A stretch of DNA of 64,000 nt from Glossina fuscipes (GCF_014805625.2 NW_024003752.1:454784-518783); one strand, 5' to 3'; positions 1 to 12,530 are shown, counted from the first letter of the stretch. A program made the numbers and translations. The notes: generated from the sequence alone by a model not told the origin.

Positions 1-210
1 CCTAATTGCTTTATATTGAGTGGATTGCGTGATCTCTGTTAATTTTGGATTATACCAATGACAAAAATTCACTATGCTAATCAATCTTTGCATTTGTTTA
101 ACTGGCTGTGGAATTTTCAAGGTATGAATGGCTTCAAATTTTTCCTCGTATGGTTGTGTTCTATTGTGAACTAAAAAACCTATTACTCACGCCGAGGACG
201 TATTTTTCGG
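1..210 (-). mobile_element. Ty3/gypsy reverse transcriptase/RNase H connector remnant, cut by the window edge
   Basis: Read on the minus strand, the first 150 bases encode a stretch matching the end of Ty3/gypsy reverse transcriptase, where the polypeptide leads into RNase H. It contains EAIHTLKIPQPVKQMQR followed by a degenerate version of the usual 'FLG-x-NFYRRF' block (ISIVNFCHWY). Upstream, around 155-210, a matching piece appears in another frame, so at least one frameshift has occurred. The element is truncated by the window edge. The family assignment rests on motif resemblance only, and no LTR is visible. Confidence 0.6.
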
Positions 211-259
211 GTTAATATTCAAACCACCTTGGGAAAACAATCCTGGAGAGATTTCTTAC

Positions 260-2580
260 GAAACGTGAAAATAGACAGGTCATTGGCGGGTGTTAAAATA
301 ACATCGGGAGGACGTTTACAATTCTTAAATTTATCAATTATTCGAATTGGCGCCACTAACTATTAAATAATTCAGTTTCATTTTTATCTTGTCTTCTAAA
401 ATTGTAAGTATGTTCACATTGCTTTTACTTTCCCGCCAAAACGACAGTGAAATCTCCAAACCCAATTTTGTGACTTAAGGATACGTAGACTATAATGATG
501 TCCACTCGCGCTTCTCTATCCATTTCTATATGAAAAGGTGTGTAGTTTTATTTCGCCAACAACTAAAGCAAGTCTATTATAGCTCTCAAGATATTAGATA
601 TCACCAAAATTTTAAGTTTTCATTAATTTTTTAAAACCTGTCTATCTTTGCGGCGCGCTAAAGGGAATGATGGATAGTGTTGTTATTTGAGAAAACCTGA
701 GAAATACGGTAAGTCTCCCAGAAATATTTTGCTGTTTTAAGCAGCTCACAAATACCGTTTATATTTGGTGCCATCAGATATGTTTTAAATGTCGTGGATA
801 GTTAACATAACCGTAACTTTTTCAGAAGGCTTCTGTGAAATTTTAACGGGCTGTAGTAGACTGAGGGTCAGTATAATTCTGACGGCTTGCGATCGCCCAT
901 TTTCCATAAGATGGACAACAATATGAAAAAAATGGAACAGACTTGACTCACTTATTTTCTTGAAGAATTAAGGCTCTCGGTGATATTTTGGAATTTGACT
1001 GATGAGTCGTTATAATTTGGATGAATACGAAAAGTTCCGTAAACGTTGTTAAATTTTAGATATGAAATAAGTCCAACTTTTTAAATGAAAACCGTAACAC
1101 TACACTGTCTACACTCTAAACCCCGGTAACAAAACTTTTGCTCGTAATTTTTGCATCTATGTTTGACCCATTCATTTTAATATTGTCATTGTATTAAAAT
1201 GCTTTGTATTTCGATATAACGTTGATTTTTCTGTATTTACATTATTTTGATTTTAATATCGTTTAATGGTTTTAAGCTTAATCTCAAATATGCACTTTTT
1301 GTGATTTTAAAAACCGCTTTACTTCTATGCTGAAATTGATTTTTCATTTCGTTTTTCGCTGAAACGACTGACGGTCTAGTAGGAAATTTTACTAAGTGCC
1401 AATGACGTAAAGGGGGCTTCTATAGCAGTTATCGCACTATTTTTGTTACATGTATTCAGCGAAGAATTTTGGGATTACTCTGTTGATGAGCGAGTAAATT
1501 TAAGGGCAGCTGCGTGGTGGGTAGTATATATACTGGCAAAACGGACGCAATCTTTATTTAATTGCTGTTTAAGGAATTTACTGTAAATTGGTGCCGAAGA
1601 GGTTTGATTTTGTTGTCATATATGGGCACCAGAGTAAGTGGTTCTTTGTTTGTGGGTGCAATTGCGTTTAGGATCCCAATTTTCCAATATTATTAAGTGC
1701 TTCTAGTTTCGATCAGCGACTTCTCCAAGTAAAAATGATAAAGAAATGGGAAACACCAGTGTACACAATGGTTGAATCCGATGATAGGCGTGCGTCAACG
1801 CTAAGAATGGAGCGCTTAAAATTCTTCTTTCAAATTCTAAAATCATTTCCATCATTCTGCTGCTAAAGCCCACCAAATATGTTCAGGCGCTTATGATGAT
1901 GCTGCTCTATTATATTCCAATTGCCAGTTTTGGTTTCAACGATTTTAAAGTAGCGACAGAAATTGACTGAAAATGTAATTTTTGGCCACTTGTTGCAAGA
2001 GATGTTCGGTAGACACGCTTCCAGCTCGAATGGGAAGTTTTGCCATACCCAGCGTGCTAACCACGCTGATTATCTCTTATGGAGATTGATAAAGCGTGGC
2101 ACGCGGGTCCGCAAAGTTTAAGAAATGAGAAAATGTCTCAAAAATGAAATCGCTGCAAAACAAATATTATTTTTACGATGAAAGATGGAAAAGAGTTGTA
2201 GAAATTTATTGAAAATATTTTGATTAATGTTAATCAACCAATGTAGTAATAGCCATCTTTTTTGCAAACACCTAATAATTTTTACTTAGCAGGATTGTGG
2301 TTATTGATATTCAAATAAATAAGACGTATTCAGGGTTGGTTATCTCAGTTGTTTGAACTCAATTTCGATTTTCACTTGGCTTCCAAGAGTTTCATTGCAT
2401 ATGATATTTGTGTCATAGCTGACGCAATCGCCAATGTAGGGGTTGAACATATATACTATATATTGTAGATATTCTTCAAAGCATTTTCAAATTCAAGAGT
2501 TATATTACTTGAATTTTTTATAAAAGTCATAATAACCAATTGGCAATATTAACAATGAAACCTAACAAGCAAGAAAATTA
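260..2580. other. Unassigned non-coding stretch
   Basis: AT-rich sequence without an open frame of meaningful length on either strand. I see no splice-flanked exon, no RNA gene and no recognisable transposon motif. Confidence 0.5.
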
Positions 2581-2589
2581 AATTCGGTC

Positions 2590-2935
2590 GGGATCGAATT
2601 TTTTACACCCATAAACGTTATCCTAAAAAGACAAAAGAAGTGAAAAAACAAAATTTTCATGCTCCGTAGTATAGAGTGAACGCGGCTGATTTCTCCTATT
2701 TTCAAAAAAAAATTTCGATTAGGCATGTGAGCGTTGCAGGAATGCCCTTTAAAAAGTTCACGTTCAAGTCAATTCCATATTCTTTTGCAAATTTGTAGGG
2801 GATATCTTCATTTTCGATAACGGGAGAATGTTTACCACAAACACTACAAAGTTGCGCAAATAGACAAATGGACAGGCGGACATGTTTAGGTGCATTTCAA
2901 ATTTGAAACTGGCCAAGAATTTGCATATTAATAAC
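2590..2935 (-). repeat. Dispersed repeat family, copy 1
   Basis: This segment matches, in the same orientation, the segment at 32960-33260: both have 'aaaagacaaa(g)aaag', a 'gtataga/atacgaa-gtg' block, 'ggcatgtg-g-gttg' and 'gtttaccacaaa-actacaaag', followed by 'gacaggcggacatgttta' or a close variant. It also matches the reverse complement of 7690-7855. The shared module covers roughly 100-300 bases. No coding capacity or terminal repeats are evident. Orientation is set against the copies at 7.4 and 50.2 kb, taken as plus. Confidence 0.6.
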
Positions 2936-2949
2936 TTCAAACGCATGCC

Positions 2950-3480
2950 CTTCTACATAGGCTCCGGACTTTTTAAGGCTCATAAATATTCTTGGTCAGA
3001 TACGGAATAATTCTTTTTGCTTTATTAAGTTTATGAGACCCATAAACAATAGGAACTTCTTTTCCATTTTCGTTCTTTCGAGCTAATGAACTCTAAACTT
3101 TCTTCCATAATATTGTATAGAAATTTGGATTGTGTAATAACTGTGGAGAACATAATTGCTCTTTCAGATTTTCAAAATAGAGTTTTGCTTCCTCTGACCA
3201 TTTCAAAGTCTTCTTTTTCTTTAATATGTCATTCAGGGTTGCAGATAAACAAGCTAAATTGCGGAAAAAATGACTGTACCAACCACAACACTTATGAAAA
3301 CACTGATGAATACACTTTGGCAAGGAATACTGATGAATTGCCTGAGCTTTGTCAGAATCTGTTTGGATCGTGCCATTACCTATTATATGTCTCAGATATT
3401 TTAGCAGTATCTGCAAGAACTTACTTTTTTCAACATTAGTAGTTAAATTGACGCGTGCACAAACCAATTTCATTTAAAGA
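2950..3480 (-). mobile_element. Degenerate Ty3/gypsy pol fragment (RT end and RNase H)
   Basis: On the minus strand, 3473-3093 is an open frame of about 126 codons whose sequence follows the Ty3/gypsy RT-RNase H connector: LLKYLRHIIGNGTIQTDSDK, then CGWYSHFFRNLACLSATLND, then LKWSEEAKLYFENLKEQL. It continues downstream (about 3090-2960) after a stop codon into a piece resembling the RNase H block 'GKEVPI-Y-S--LNKA'. The leading part of RT, the integrase and the LTRs are absent or unrecognisable. It is a pseudogene remnant inserted beside a dispersed repeat. Confidence 0.8.
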
Positions 3481-3489
3481 AGTTCATAA

Positions 3490-5430
3490 TACTATGCGCT
3501 ACTTCTCAAAACCAAATTTTGTTGCATTATCAAAAAGGTAGTAGGGTTAACTGTACTCCTAAATGTATATGTGGTGGTTGTGCACTTTAATTGTTTCGCG
3601 AACTCAAAATCTTAGCATGAGCAATTCGTAGCGAAATCATTGTCAACCTTTAAGTTTATTTCCATTACTGTTTTTTTAATAAGAACTCTTTTTCGTATAC
3701 TTCAACGGTCACTGGAAATGGCGGTAAAGCCAACAACCCTAACGAAGCGCATTTTCACGAGATTTATTTCTATGAAATTTATTCGTTATTATTATTTTAC
3801 ATTTATTTATTTATTTGTGTATACGTGTATATTTCCCACATCAGTTTCTAGCCTTTACACATACTTGCCTAAATACATTCATTCTTTTCAAACGCACATG
3901 TGGGCTTTTGGTTTTACTTTGAGGATAATGCAAGAAAGAAAAAAAAGAAAACTTACATCCAAATAATAAAATTAAATTATTAAAGCCAAGTACATTGTGG
4001 AGCATTTTTCTTACGGATTAAAAAAACAATTTAATCTTTGTAATGTATATTTACTGAAAGTGTAAAAATATGATAAATCGAACTTATTCTTGCAAATGCA
4101 AACAACGCTAAGAACCTGAAGTAAATTCGAATGGTACATGTTAATGGCTGTGTAGGGGAGCCAGTGATAGTAAAAAAATACTAAACAGAAGCGCAAGTAT
4201 TCTCCCAAACTAAATTGAATGGGCACCTAAAAAAAAAAAAAAAACAGGGTAAAAAGAGCGCGTCAACTGCTGCAAGGAGAAAAGGACGGAGAAAACATAA
4301 ATATGAAGAGAAACATTATGAACCAGAATAAAATAAAGGTATATGTACATCTAAATAAATAGAAAATCTCGAAACAAAAATTTTATTTACTAAAAAAATA
4401 TATATATATATATAAACATAGGCCAAAATATTTATATAAAATGAGGACTTGTAAAGAAACCGAAAGAAGAACGATTGTTTTTAAATAATCGTTATATCGG
4501 TACGTAATTCTTTGAGTTAACAACTGTGCTGTCAGTCTATTTCCTATTTTTCTCAATTTTCTTTTCACAACATATTTTTTTCTTATAATAAAGAGAAGAA
4601 AAAAAAAACAATTTGAAAAAAAAGAGGATGTTAAAAATTTTTTATGTCGTTGTTTCTGTTTTTTACACAGAAGAAAAGAAAAATAAGAATAATAAATAAT
4701 TTAAATGAATTGAGAAAGCATCGACTGACCTTTATAAGATAACAATAATAATAAAAATTATGACAAAATGGCACCCAACGAACGCTGTTATAATTTTTTT
4801 ATATACCTTACCTTTCACCTTAGGAGCACAAATATATATATGTTTTCTTTCAAATTGACTCTCTTTTTCCTTTTCTTTTCTTCTTTTTTGACAAAAATTT
4901 TTCTAACCATCAATCATCTTTCAACGAACAAGATTAACAACCCGACCTTCTGCAGGGTCGTATTTATAGTAAATACTACAAAAAATAAAACCAATGTTAC
5001 AAATTTTATTTTTCTCGATGATTAAGTGGACGAAATTCCTAGAACAGCGTACTAATTGAGAAGTGCTGGGCTTAAGCTGGACTCGTACAAGAATATAAGC
5101 TGATGATTATGAGAATTCAAAGTTCAAGAACAAGGATAACTGTCGATGTAATTAAAATTATTGCAAGTGGTAAAAAGAAAATACTTCGAACGCGAATTTT
5201 TCAACGTAAAAAAAAAAAATATTTTAAATCCATTGAGCTAAAATATTAAAAATTAAAGTCAATGAAAAAAAGTGTCAAGTCATGATTGGTTTGCTTGAAG
5301 CAAATGAAGGGCGCGAAAATAAGTAGTTGTTTCATTCAGCCGCATCCGCTCATATGTCCGATAGCAGTTTGGTAGCATTCTTCAAGATAAGAATTTCGAT
5401 ATCATTTTCACAAATAACTCAACAATACAT
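3490..5430. other. AT-rich non-coding stretch with short simple repeats
   Basis: Contains poly-A/T runs, a short (TA)n run near 4398-4415 and purine-rich A/G tracts around 4590-4690. The open frame at 3640-3966 is low complexity (rich in F, Y, I and T) and shows no motif, so I do not treat it as a gene. Confidence 0.5.
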
Positions 5431-5439
5431 GCGTTGGTT

Positions 5440-5957
5440 CAAAAGAGGAAGATGTAAGTTTTAATGACGTTCTGTTCGTTGCGGAAGTATGCGTAAACTG
5501 ATTGTTCATACCGAAAAGAGTGAAAAAGGTAATAAGGGCGTGTTCACAACTTATAGTAATTTCTGCAGGCATCCAGGGCAAGGGTATGTTTCAACCGAAT
5601 GTAGGCAAAGATATAGAAAATACATCGATAGCAAAGATGAGTAAACATAACCTGTGGCACAAAAGAACCCGACTTGCGAACAACGAAATTCTAAAGAATA
5701 TGATTTCCGGTGCTGTCAAAATTGCGAAGTTGAACTTTATATATAACGAGCGCATGACTTGCTCGAAAAGAAAATTTGCAAGACTGCCGTTTAATGTGAA
5801 AAGTTATCCTGCTACACAATTCTTACAATTCATGCACTCCAATTTATGTGGTCCAACTGAAACGAAATCGTTTGGCGGCCCAGGAAATACACCATATTCT
5901 ATAATTGATCGTTCACACAAAACGTTTATTTACTTCATTAGAAGTAAAGAGTAAGTC
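5440..5957 (+). mobile_element. Ty1/copia pol fragment: GAG-pre-integrase and integrase start
   Basis: The frame at 5502-5954 (150 codons) has the order expected of Ty1/copia Pol. The GAG-pre-integrase signature LWHKRTR begins at about residue 51. A degenerate zinc-binding stretch follows, then RLPFNVKSYPATQFLQFMHS and NLCGPTETKSFGG, the start of the integrase core, and a residue run like 'IDDYSR-FVYF--SK' (IIDRSHKTFIYFIRSKE). Upstream at about 5470-5500 the reading continues as the 'LNDVLFV' protease-integrase linker. The frame stops at 5955, early in the core. RT, RNase H, gag and LTRs are not visible, so this is a dead fragment. Confidence 0.8.
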
Positions 5958-5989
5958 CTTGTTTGACACTGCACCCGTGTATTATTACA

Positions 5990-7310
5990 TTGTCAATATA
6001 TCGGAATGTTTCTTATCTAAACCTGATAGTGCTATAGTTATCACACTTTGAATAATGTTGGACGATATTTTAAGTCTGAAATGGGTTCTCATGTATTGGA
6101 AGTGCCCATTGGGTGTGAAGAAAGCTCTTAATGCTGTTGATTTTGTGCGTAGGTCTCTCTAATGAAAAGAGTTACTCATATGTAGTGCAAAGAAAAGTTT
6201 TGCTCTACCAAGTCTGTTTAAAGCAAAGGGGGAATTTGCCGTTGACAGTCTTTTCGTTTAATTTTGTAAAATGTAGCACTAATCTCCATATGCTGACTAA
6301 TTTATCTTGGGGACTAGTAATAGGTTCTTTGCATCAAGTTACGCCAGCTTCTGTGTCAAGCAAAAATGTAAGTTCTGGTTGTGTGACGCTTTTAATATTT
6401 AATATGATATAGTTTAATGATTCAAAATTTTGTAAACATTTGTGATTTGCGGAGATGTCTTTACGTCTACGAGATTTACGTTTGATGGCCGGAATTCTGT
6501 GGTAGAATGAAGGACCACGGGTTAAATTCGATTTCCAGCTCTTCTATACCATATAGGTTAGTCTTATTGTTGCCTATGATGTTATTTTCTAGACTTCTGT
6601 TGTTCGTTTGATTGTATTGTCATTTTTTTAATGTCTACTGCAATTCTTCTGTATTGGTTTCTATCTTCATTGCGTTTTTACTCAACAACTCGTTGCTTGC
6701 AGAACATATGGCTTTAAATAATTCTATATACTCTGTAATTCCGTATTTTGTACAAGCAGTGGCTTCTATTTGGCTTAGTATTTTTCTATGTTCCTCTAGT
6801 ACTTGAAGCTTATTCTCTATAGCTTATTCTCTTTTATACTTTTCTAACTTTTGTGGATTAGTTATTAATCCGTCTATGCAGTTTATAATTTTGTCTACAC
6901 TATGTATATATTAAAAAAATATTGAATGGTATTTATAAATATATGTTACAAATTTACATTATTATTATTTCGTTGTCAATGTACTAGTTTAAGATTTTAT
7001 TTTCTCTATACAATACATATATTATTATTATTATTAGTGTAAATTTGTACGCATGTTTTCTTTTACATTTATTTTAGCAATTTGATTTTCAATAGATCTT
7101 CGGTCGAGCATTTTTCAAGAAAGCTCGTCTCTTACTCGCCAATATGCAGATAGAAACTCCCATGGTAGCGGTTGTTTTACTCGGTATTTCAGGAATCGGA
7201 ACCGTCTGTTTGACTTGTTGATTTTATAATATCGTTTTATACACATCACCGAAGGACAGGCGTACATTCATTTTGTCAAAAAGTTTGCGAAGTATATATA
7301 TTCTTTATTA
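5990..7310. other. Unassigned non-coding stretch
   Basis: May hold decayed continuation of the upstream copia fragment, but I cannot recognise motifs. AT-rich with ATT repeats around 7015-7040. Frames at 6131-6412 and 6612-6806 have no recognisable domain. Confidence 0.4.
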
Positions 7311-7319
7311 GTATCATTT

Positions 7320-7460
7320 TCTAAATCTATTTAAGCATGTCTGTCTGTGTAATCCTGTTGTAAACATTTTCCTGGCCGAAAAAATAAAGACATTGACTTC
7401 GAATTTAACAAAAACACTAGAAGTTCTTGCACGCAGGTTGGTATTGGAAATGCGGCAAAT
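7320..7460 (+). repeat. Dispersed repeat family, copy 2 (with the GCACGCAGGTTGG core)
   Basis: Contains 'gacttcgaattt' and then 'agaagttcttgcacgcaggttggtattg'-type sequence. The same order occurs at 50140-50275 and, reverse complemented, at 33458-33640. The preceding 'tgtctgtctgtg...aaacattttcctgg' block is shared too, so similarity extends over more than 120 bases. No open frame is conserved between the copies. Confidence 0.65.
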
Positions 7461-7689
7461 CAGTAGAAGCACACGCTTACAGCATCACTTAAACTGACAA
7501 CACCTTTGTTTTCCAAAAAGAATGACAAAACGGTTTTTTGCTTATTACTCATAAACCATAGCAAACAAACGTACAAAAATTTGAGTATGCCTCTATGGTC
7601 GATTTTGTAACATTTTTGCACAAAAGTGAAAAAAATTGACCACGCCTACCCAATATTACAGTGTGTTACAATTTTACTATTTTTTAAAT

Positions 7690-7855
7690 ATCTTTATGAG
7701 GCGAAAAACGAGCTTCAAAAAACCCCTTAATATATACAAATTCTTGGCTAGTTTCGAATTTTGTACACACCTAAACATATCTGTCTGTTCCTCTAACCAT
7801 CTGTCTCTTTGCGAACTTTTGTAGTATTTCTGGTAAGCATTCTCCACTTCAGTAG
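7690..7855 (+). repeat. Dispersed repeat family, copy 3
   Basis: The reverse complement of this stretch reads closely along 2825-2935. Shared landmarks are 'ggagaatg-ttacca', 'actacaaa', 'gacagat/gacaggc', 'atgtttaggtg' and 'gccaagaatttg'. It lacks the GCACGCAGGTTGG core and ends near 'gtaagcattctcc'. It lies about 240 bases from copy 2 in the same orientation, so the two may be one broken unit or a tandem pair. Confidence 0.6.
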
Positions 7856-7859
7856 CCAT

Positions 7860-9842
7860 TACTTTAAGTTACGATTTTCGTTATGCTTGTGTTTGTTTGA
7901 GTAGTTTTTCAAACTAAAGTGCGCAATTAACAGGTTCAGAAAATGATTTCGTCTATGCCACAAATATAGTAAATTTAATGTAGTCATCGAGTCTGGTCTT
8001 CAATATTGGCAAGGCATAGGTATTACGTCGATTTGTAATAACACCTTTTTGTTCAGTGATGTGGTTGGAACATAACTCGTTTGTTTGCAGATCACTTTTT
8101 TGATATATTTCTTGAAATACTTTCAATTTTGCGACCAAGATATGTTATAAGTACCAGTGTTAAAATATGTGTGGTTTGTTTTCCTAAATATGTTGCGTTA
8201 TTGATTTGCAATCAGTTTGTATTTCGATTATATCGTGCTGATATGTACGCTTTCGATAATAAAAGCTTTGAAATATTGAGTGATTTTACACACTAAGTAG
8301 ATTATAATTGATATAGTGTAATGATGGTTCACGCATACGCATCTGCTTTGCAAACGTTTAAGAGAATGTGATGTCATCTCACCACTATTACCAGAGCTTT
8401 TGCCCGCATGTGTAATGAGAATGAAAGCGAAAGTAGTCAAATAGCTGCTTATTAACAGCGTTACTACTGTTATTGACAACAAAAACACAAAGATTCCGTA
8501 TAATGCCATTGGGATAAAATTTTCTCCCTACATTTTATATCTCTTCCCACATGGTTTTTCTTAAATTACCTGCTATATTCAGCAGCAAAATACATCGATT
8601 TTTTTTTTTAGTACTATTTGTAATATTACTGAAATTTAAGTCTTTGAAAGCGATGAATGACAATTGATGGCCAACGATAGTACTGCTAGTGCTTATTAAA
8701 CAATGCTTCAACGCGTTATAAAAATCCCAACGCGTTTCATTAAAAATGCGCATATGTTGCTTATTACATTTGTAAACCAAACATATCTGAACTTTTTCTT
8801 GTTAATATATGCAGAAAATTCCATACCCAATAACCAATAAAACTTCAGATAATGAGATTCATGATTGTTTACTATGCATTTATTTAAATATTTATGGTAC
8901 GTAATACATCAAAGGCACAGTTGTTATTTTTTATATATAGATTTGTAGATAATAAATTACACCAAACACGCCTTCTTCCACTAGAATAGATGCACAACGA
9001 CAGAAGACAAAAGGAAGAGAGATATGCAGAGCAAACCTAACTCTAGAGAATTAAATGACCCATCGTAAAGGAAACATTTACAATAGAAGCTTTATTTTCT
9101 TCTTGGACTACCGCTTAAGATTCTGGAATTAGTTTAAAACTGAATAGAAAATAAAATCCTCTGTATGTATAGGTATATGCACGATTGTGTATACAGAAAC
9201 AAACACATCAAAAAACAGATGGATAATAAAAGATTTTGGTGCAGCAACCAGGTTCTTTGAGTAACGTAGAATGGAGTTTTCAACTCAAAGGAAGGATTTA
9301 CTTGATATCTAAGATATTTCACTTACAAGTGAAAATTACATTTTTGAATCATCCGTTACCTTTTTCCTAAATTTGCTTTTAAATTACGACGCGTGCCAAG
9401 GTGCAAAGATAAGTGCTTTTAACAATATTCCCTCTTTCTCTTTCTCACTCCTGAGAGTATCCATTTAAGACCAGTTAAGAGTTATTGCATTACGATAATT
9501 TACAAACTCTACCTCTTTCTATCTTTTTGTCGCTTTCTATCCCTCTGTATCTGTTACAAATAATATACACAACTAGGATAGATATATGTATAATGATAAA
9601 ACTGGATAAAGAACAAATTTTTTTAAATTAATGCGTTTCCCTTTTGCCTCTGACTTTCATTCGTATTATTGATTTTTAGAGATTGCCAACAGCGGGAAGA
9701 ATCACACAGATTTTACAAAAATATTCAAAGAGAATTTTAATATCGAGATATGGAAACTGAAAAATCTCACTCTTTGATTAGGATATTATATTGAGTGCAA
9801 GTATTTTTAGAGTGTGTATTTTTTTTTTTTAATAAGCGGTAC

Positions 9843-9885
<43 letters not shown>

Positions 9886-10030
9886 GTCCTTTCTTCGAAA
9901 TCTTTTTCAGTGCAACATCGCAATTCTTCGGTTAAGCAAACATATAAACTGAAGTGAAAACGAATTTACATAAGCATACGTCAACTATTTTTGATGGTCA
10001 TTACATATCCTGTGGATGACCCACAAATTA
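7860..10030. other. 3' flank of the SYNPO2-like gene, non-coding
   Basis: No gene seen. The stretch holds pyrimidine-rich tracts around 9425-9545, a (TA)n microsatellite at 9845-9880 and poly-T runs. The transcript's 3' UTR and poly(A) site should lie in the part nearest 10030 on the minus strand, but I do not assign a definite signal. Confidence 0.4.
9845..9880. repeat. (TA)n microsatellite
   Basis: An uninterrupted run of about 18 TA units, directly readable. Confidence 0.95.
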
Positions 10031-10031
10031 T

Positions 10032-10756
10032 TTAAAAATCAGTATAGGGCATACAGGGTAAAGAAAGTTGTGCTTCAGCACTCTCAACGGAAGTCCGATA
10101 TTGATTAGTTAAGACACTTTTTGAAACGTTATATTTACTCCAACCGCAAGCTGAATTGTTGTAAGTAGGTGCGTATAATATATGGCTGTCGTTGCGACGA
10201 CTATTTGTTAAGTTATGTTGTCCCAGAGTTGATTTTGGGTAACGAAAATTGCGCTGATGTAGGATGTCACATGCACCCAGTAGAGGTTTGGGCAAATTGA
10301 TGGCATTAGCAGGTGATATTTTCGATATGTTGGGTTCTATTTGCAAAAAGCGCTTGTCAGAATACACGTCACGAGGTTCGGATGAAGCATGTCCGAATTT
10401 AGCTAATTTAGCCTGAGGTAATTGTGATGGATTAAAATTGACCTGTGTAGTATTTTGGCCAGTTTCTTGCGTTGGAATCGTAGAACGGTTCGACAGTTGG
10501 CTAACCTCGTTCACTCTGATGGAACTAATGTGACGAGAATTTTTCGACCCGAGGAGATCGGGTTGTGAGTTTTTTAAGGTAGAAGTGGAAACTATAGCTG
10601 ACGTCTGTCGTTGAATTTGTTTTGGGCGTCCATTGTCCAAATCGTAAGATTGGTATTTTTTGTTTGGAAAGATCATTTGAACTCGACTAGTACAAGACGA
10701 AAAACTGGGCGGCGCGGCATAGCTTTGTAATGGTATCTTCTTTGGCACGTACAAAT
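10032..10756 (-). CDS. SYNPO2-like gene, terminal coding exon (exon 6)
   Basis: This is the last coding exon of the minus-strand SYNPO2-like gene. The acceptor is 'ttaattccag' with AG at 10758-10757. The exon opens with two bases that complete a codon, then reads 240 residues to a TAA at 10034-10032. The product is polar and rich in Ser, Asn, Gln, Pro and Thr, without membrane segments or signal peptide, and ends LSLPCMPYTDF. It includes proline/aromatic patches such as KKIPLQSYAAPPSF near its start and a tryptophan motif (CGWSKYNVSK) near the end. Low-complexity, Pro/Ser-rich C-terminal halves are usual in synaptopodin-2 relatives. The phase matches exon 5 only if that exon ends at a GC donor. 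I see no separate domain in this part. Confidence 0.85.
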
Positions 10757-11529
10757 CTGGAATTAAGCACAGAGAAATTCATATACTTAAAGCTTATTGA
10801 GTACTCAAGGAAGGTGTGTTTTCTCCATACTTTATCAAACTGTTGATCATATATGAACGCAAAAGTGCGTATTTAATTTGAAAATTGCGTAAATGTCCCA
10901 AACGTAGATTACATATATCAAAAATGTGAAATTTTGTTGCTAACTTTAAGACAATTTCGCGTATCACTTACTATAGTTTAATGTGGTACATGTCTATTTT
11001 CCAATATTGAGATATTAAAGATATGCTTAATAATTAATGTAATAAGCCTGTTAAACGTGGAAAAATTAATAAAACGGGACGAAATGAGAGGGCACATTTC
11101 ATCTCCAAGTTTCGTTAATTCATTAATAACAAATTATGTTAACATTCTATTTGGATTCTACATATTTAGAATTGATTCTTCAAGGTGAAAGATACACAAA
11201 ATAAAATTGCAAAGTACAAGAATAGTTGAGTTTGTCAAATACTGACCACACGAATACTTCGCCTATGTTCTTAAAAGAATGTAATATTAAAAACACCTTT
11301 TGAAGAGGTATGGCTCACTTGATACCACTTTCAAAATTAATATGTTCACGATAACATTTTGCAGGGAAAACTGTTTTAGTTAAGGAAATAGTGCTCCGGC
11401 AAATCTTCATTTGCAGATATATACAGAATGTGTAAAACTATATTTTCATATAATATATAGTGGCTCGTATATAGCTCAAAAGAGCATCATTTCATAAAAA
11501 ATAAGTTCCAATTTACGGTTAAATCTTGC

Positions 11530-12252
11530 CTTGATAATTTTCTCTTTGTGATTGCGAAAATTGTTGAATAGGAATTGGATTCTTTGCTGGTTGGTTTGTA
11601 GGACTATTTGCTGGGTTTGAAGATCTTTGCTCGTCCTTGTTTAATGGCTTAGTTCCTGCTAAACAGTTTTTTTCGAAGTTGCTAATCAAATCACGTACCA
11701 GAAGTTTCACATAATTTATTTGCTCTTCAGCTTCTTCGAATGTTCTTTCTATTTGTTTTGACTCCTGATCTCGTCTATTGTCACTCATGGCAATATCCGA
11801 AAAACTAAATTCTTTTTGCATTCGATCTAACAAATCCTTTTGCTCACATTTTTTTCGAAAATTTTTATGATGTAAATGTGGTTCAGCCATTTGCGTTTGA
11901 ATTCCTTCGAGTTGCAATTGCTTTTGAACGGTTGTTTCTTCCGCTTGTTTCGGTTTTGAATCACTTTGATCTTTCATTTCCTTATCAATTGTGTCACCTA
12001 TAAAGAGACTTCTTTTGCACACCAGAGTACCTGGAATTTCTGATTTATTAAACTCATGAGAATGATGGAGCCGACGCAAATTTTCATAATTATTCATATT
12101 GCAGATGCTGCTGCCCCTGTCGTTTGTATTCATTTTCACACCACTTATTAAATCGGTTATTTCCTTTTCATCCATGCTATTTAAATCGTCACAAATTTGA
12201 ATTACATTTGCTGCCAACTTATGGTTATTTGTGCAACGCTGATCAGACCTTA
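11530..12252 (-). CDS. SYNPO2-like gene, exon 5
   Basis: Acceptor 'aaaacag' has AG at 12254-12253, and the exon is 723 bases (2 + 240 codons + 1). The first two bases join the single base left by exon 4, so the frame is unbroken. The product is hydrophilic with several acidic/basic helical stretches, for example DLNSMDEKEITDLISGV near the start and SKQIERTFEEAEEQINYVKL about two thirds through, which suggests a short coiled coil or amphipathic helix. The end is Asn/Pro/Gln-rich (SSNPANSPTNQPAKNPIPIQ). The open frame runs only three codons past 11530 before TAA. The only donor that keeps frame with exon 6 is CAAG|GCAAGA at 11530/11529, a GC donor. The frame upstream of 12252 (hydrophobic, Phe/Tyr-rich) is intron read-through. 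Confidence 0.85.
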
Positions 12253-12418
12253 CTGTTTTATTATCGCAATAATTTATGAAGCAAAGCATATACGAAACAA
12301 ACGCGTAAAGCAACATATATGAAATGATAACATGTAATAAAAACAAAACGCAATTTTAGTAAACGTGTTATATTAAGAAAAGCCTAATTGGGCAAACACA
12401 TTTCATTGTTGTACTTAC

Positions 12419-12530
12419 TTTGTGGCAAGTTTATGCTGGGCGTTTTCCAACCTTGTGGTATGCACGGTTTGTAAGCTAAATCTCTTTGAATGTCACTTGT
12501 TGATGAATTGGATGTCACCCCGTGTAAAAT
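12419..12530 (-). CDS. SYNPO2-like gene, exon 4 (short)
   Basis: A 112-base exon with acceptor 'aaaaatatag' (AG at 12532-12531) and a perfect GTAAGT donor at 12418-12413. It reads 37 codons plus one base, with a conserved-looking peptide containing SDIQRDLAYKPCIPQGWKTP. It enters in phase 0, matching the phase-0 exit of exon 3, and leaves in phase 1, matching exon 5. The intron to exon 5 is only 166 bases (12418-12253), a common fly intron size. Too short to be called from an open frame alone; its support is splice sites, phase and composition. Confidence 0.8.

Noticed and set aside
3640..3966. 108-codon plus-strand frame as a membrane protein gene
   Set aside because: Composition (F, Y, I, T-rich) follows from AT-rich repeats, and there is no splice context or family motif.
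6484..6540. tRNA-like A/B boxes ('ccacgggttaaattcgatttcc')
   Set aside because: The B-box candidate is interrupted by extra bases and no cloverleaf can be drawn; no relative elsewhere in the window.
12253..12346. Hydrophobic N terminus (MFLLHVIISYMLL...) as a signal peptide of a separate gene
   Set aside because: It is intron read-through upstream of a good acceptor at 12254-12253. Exon 4 joins at that point in matching phase.
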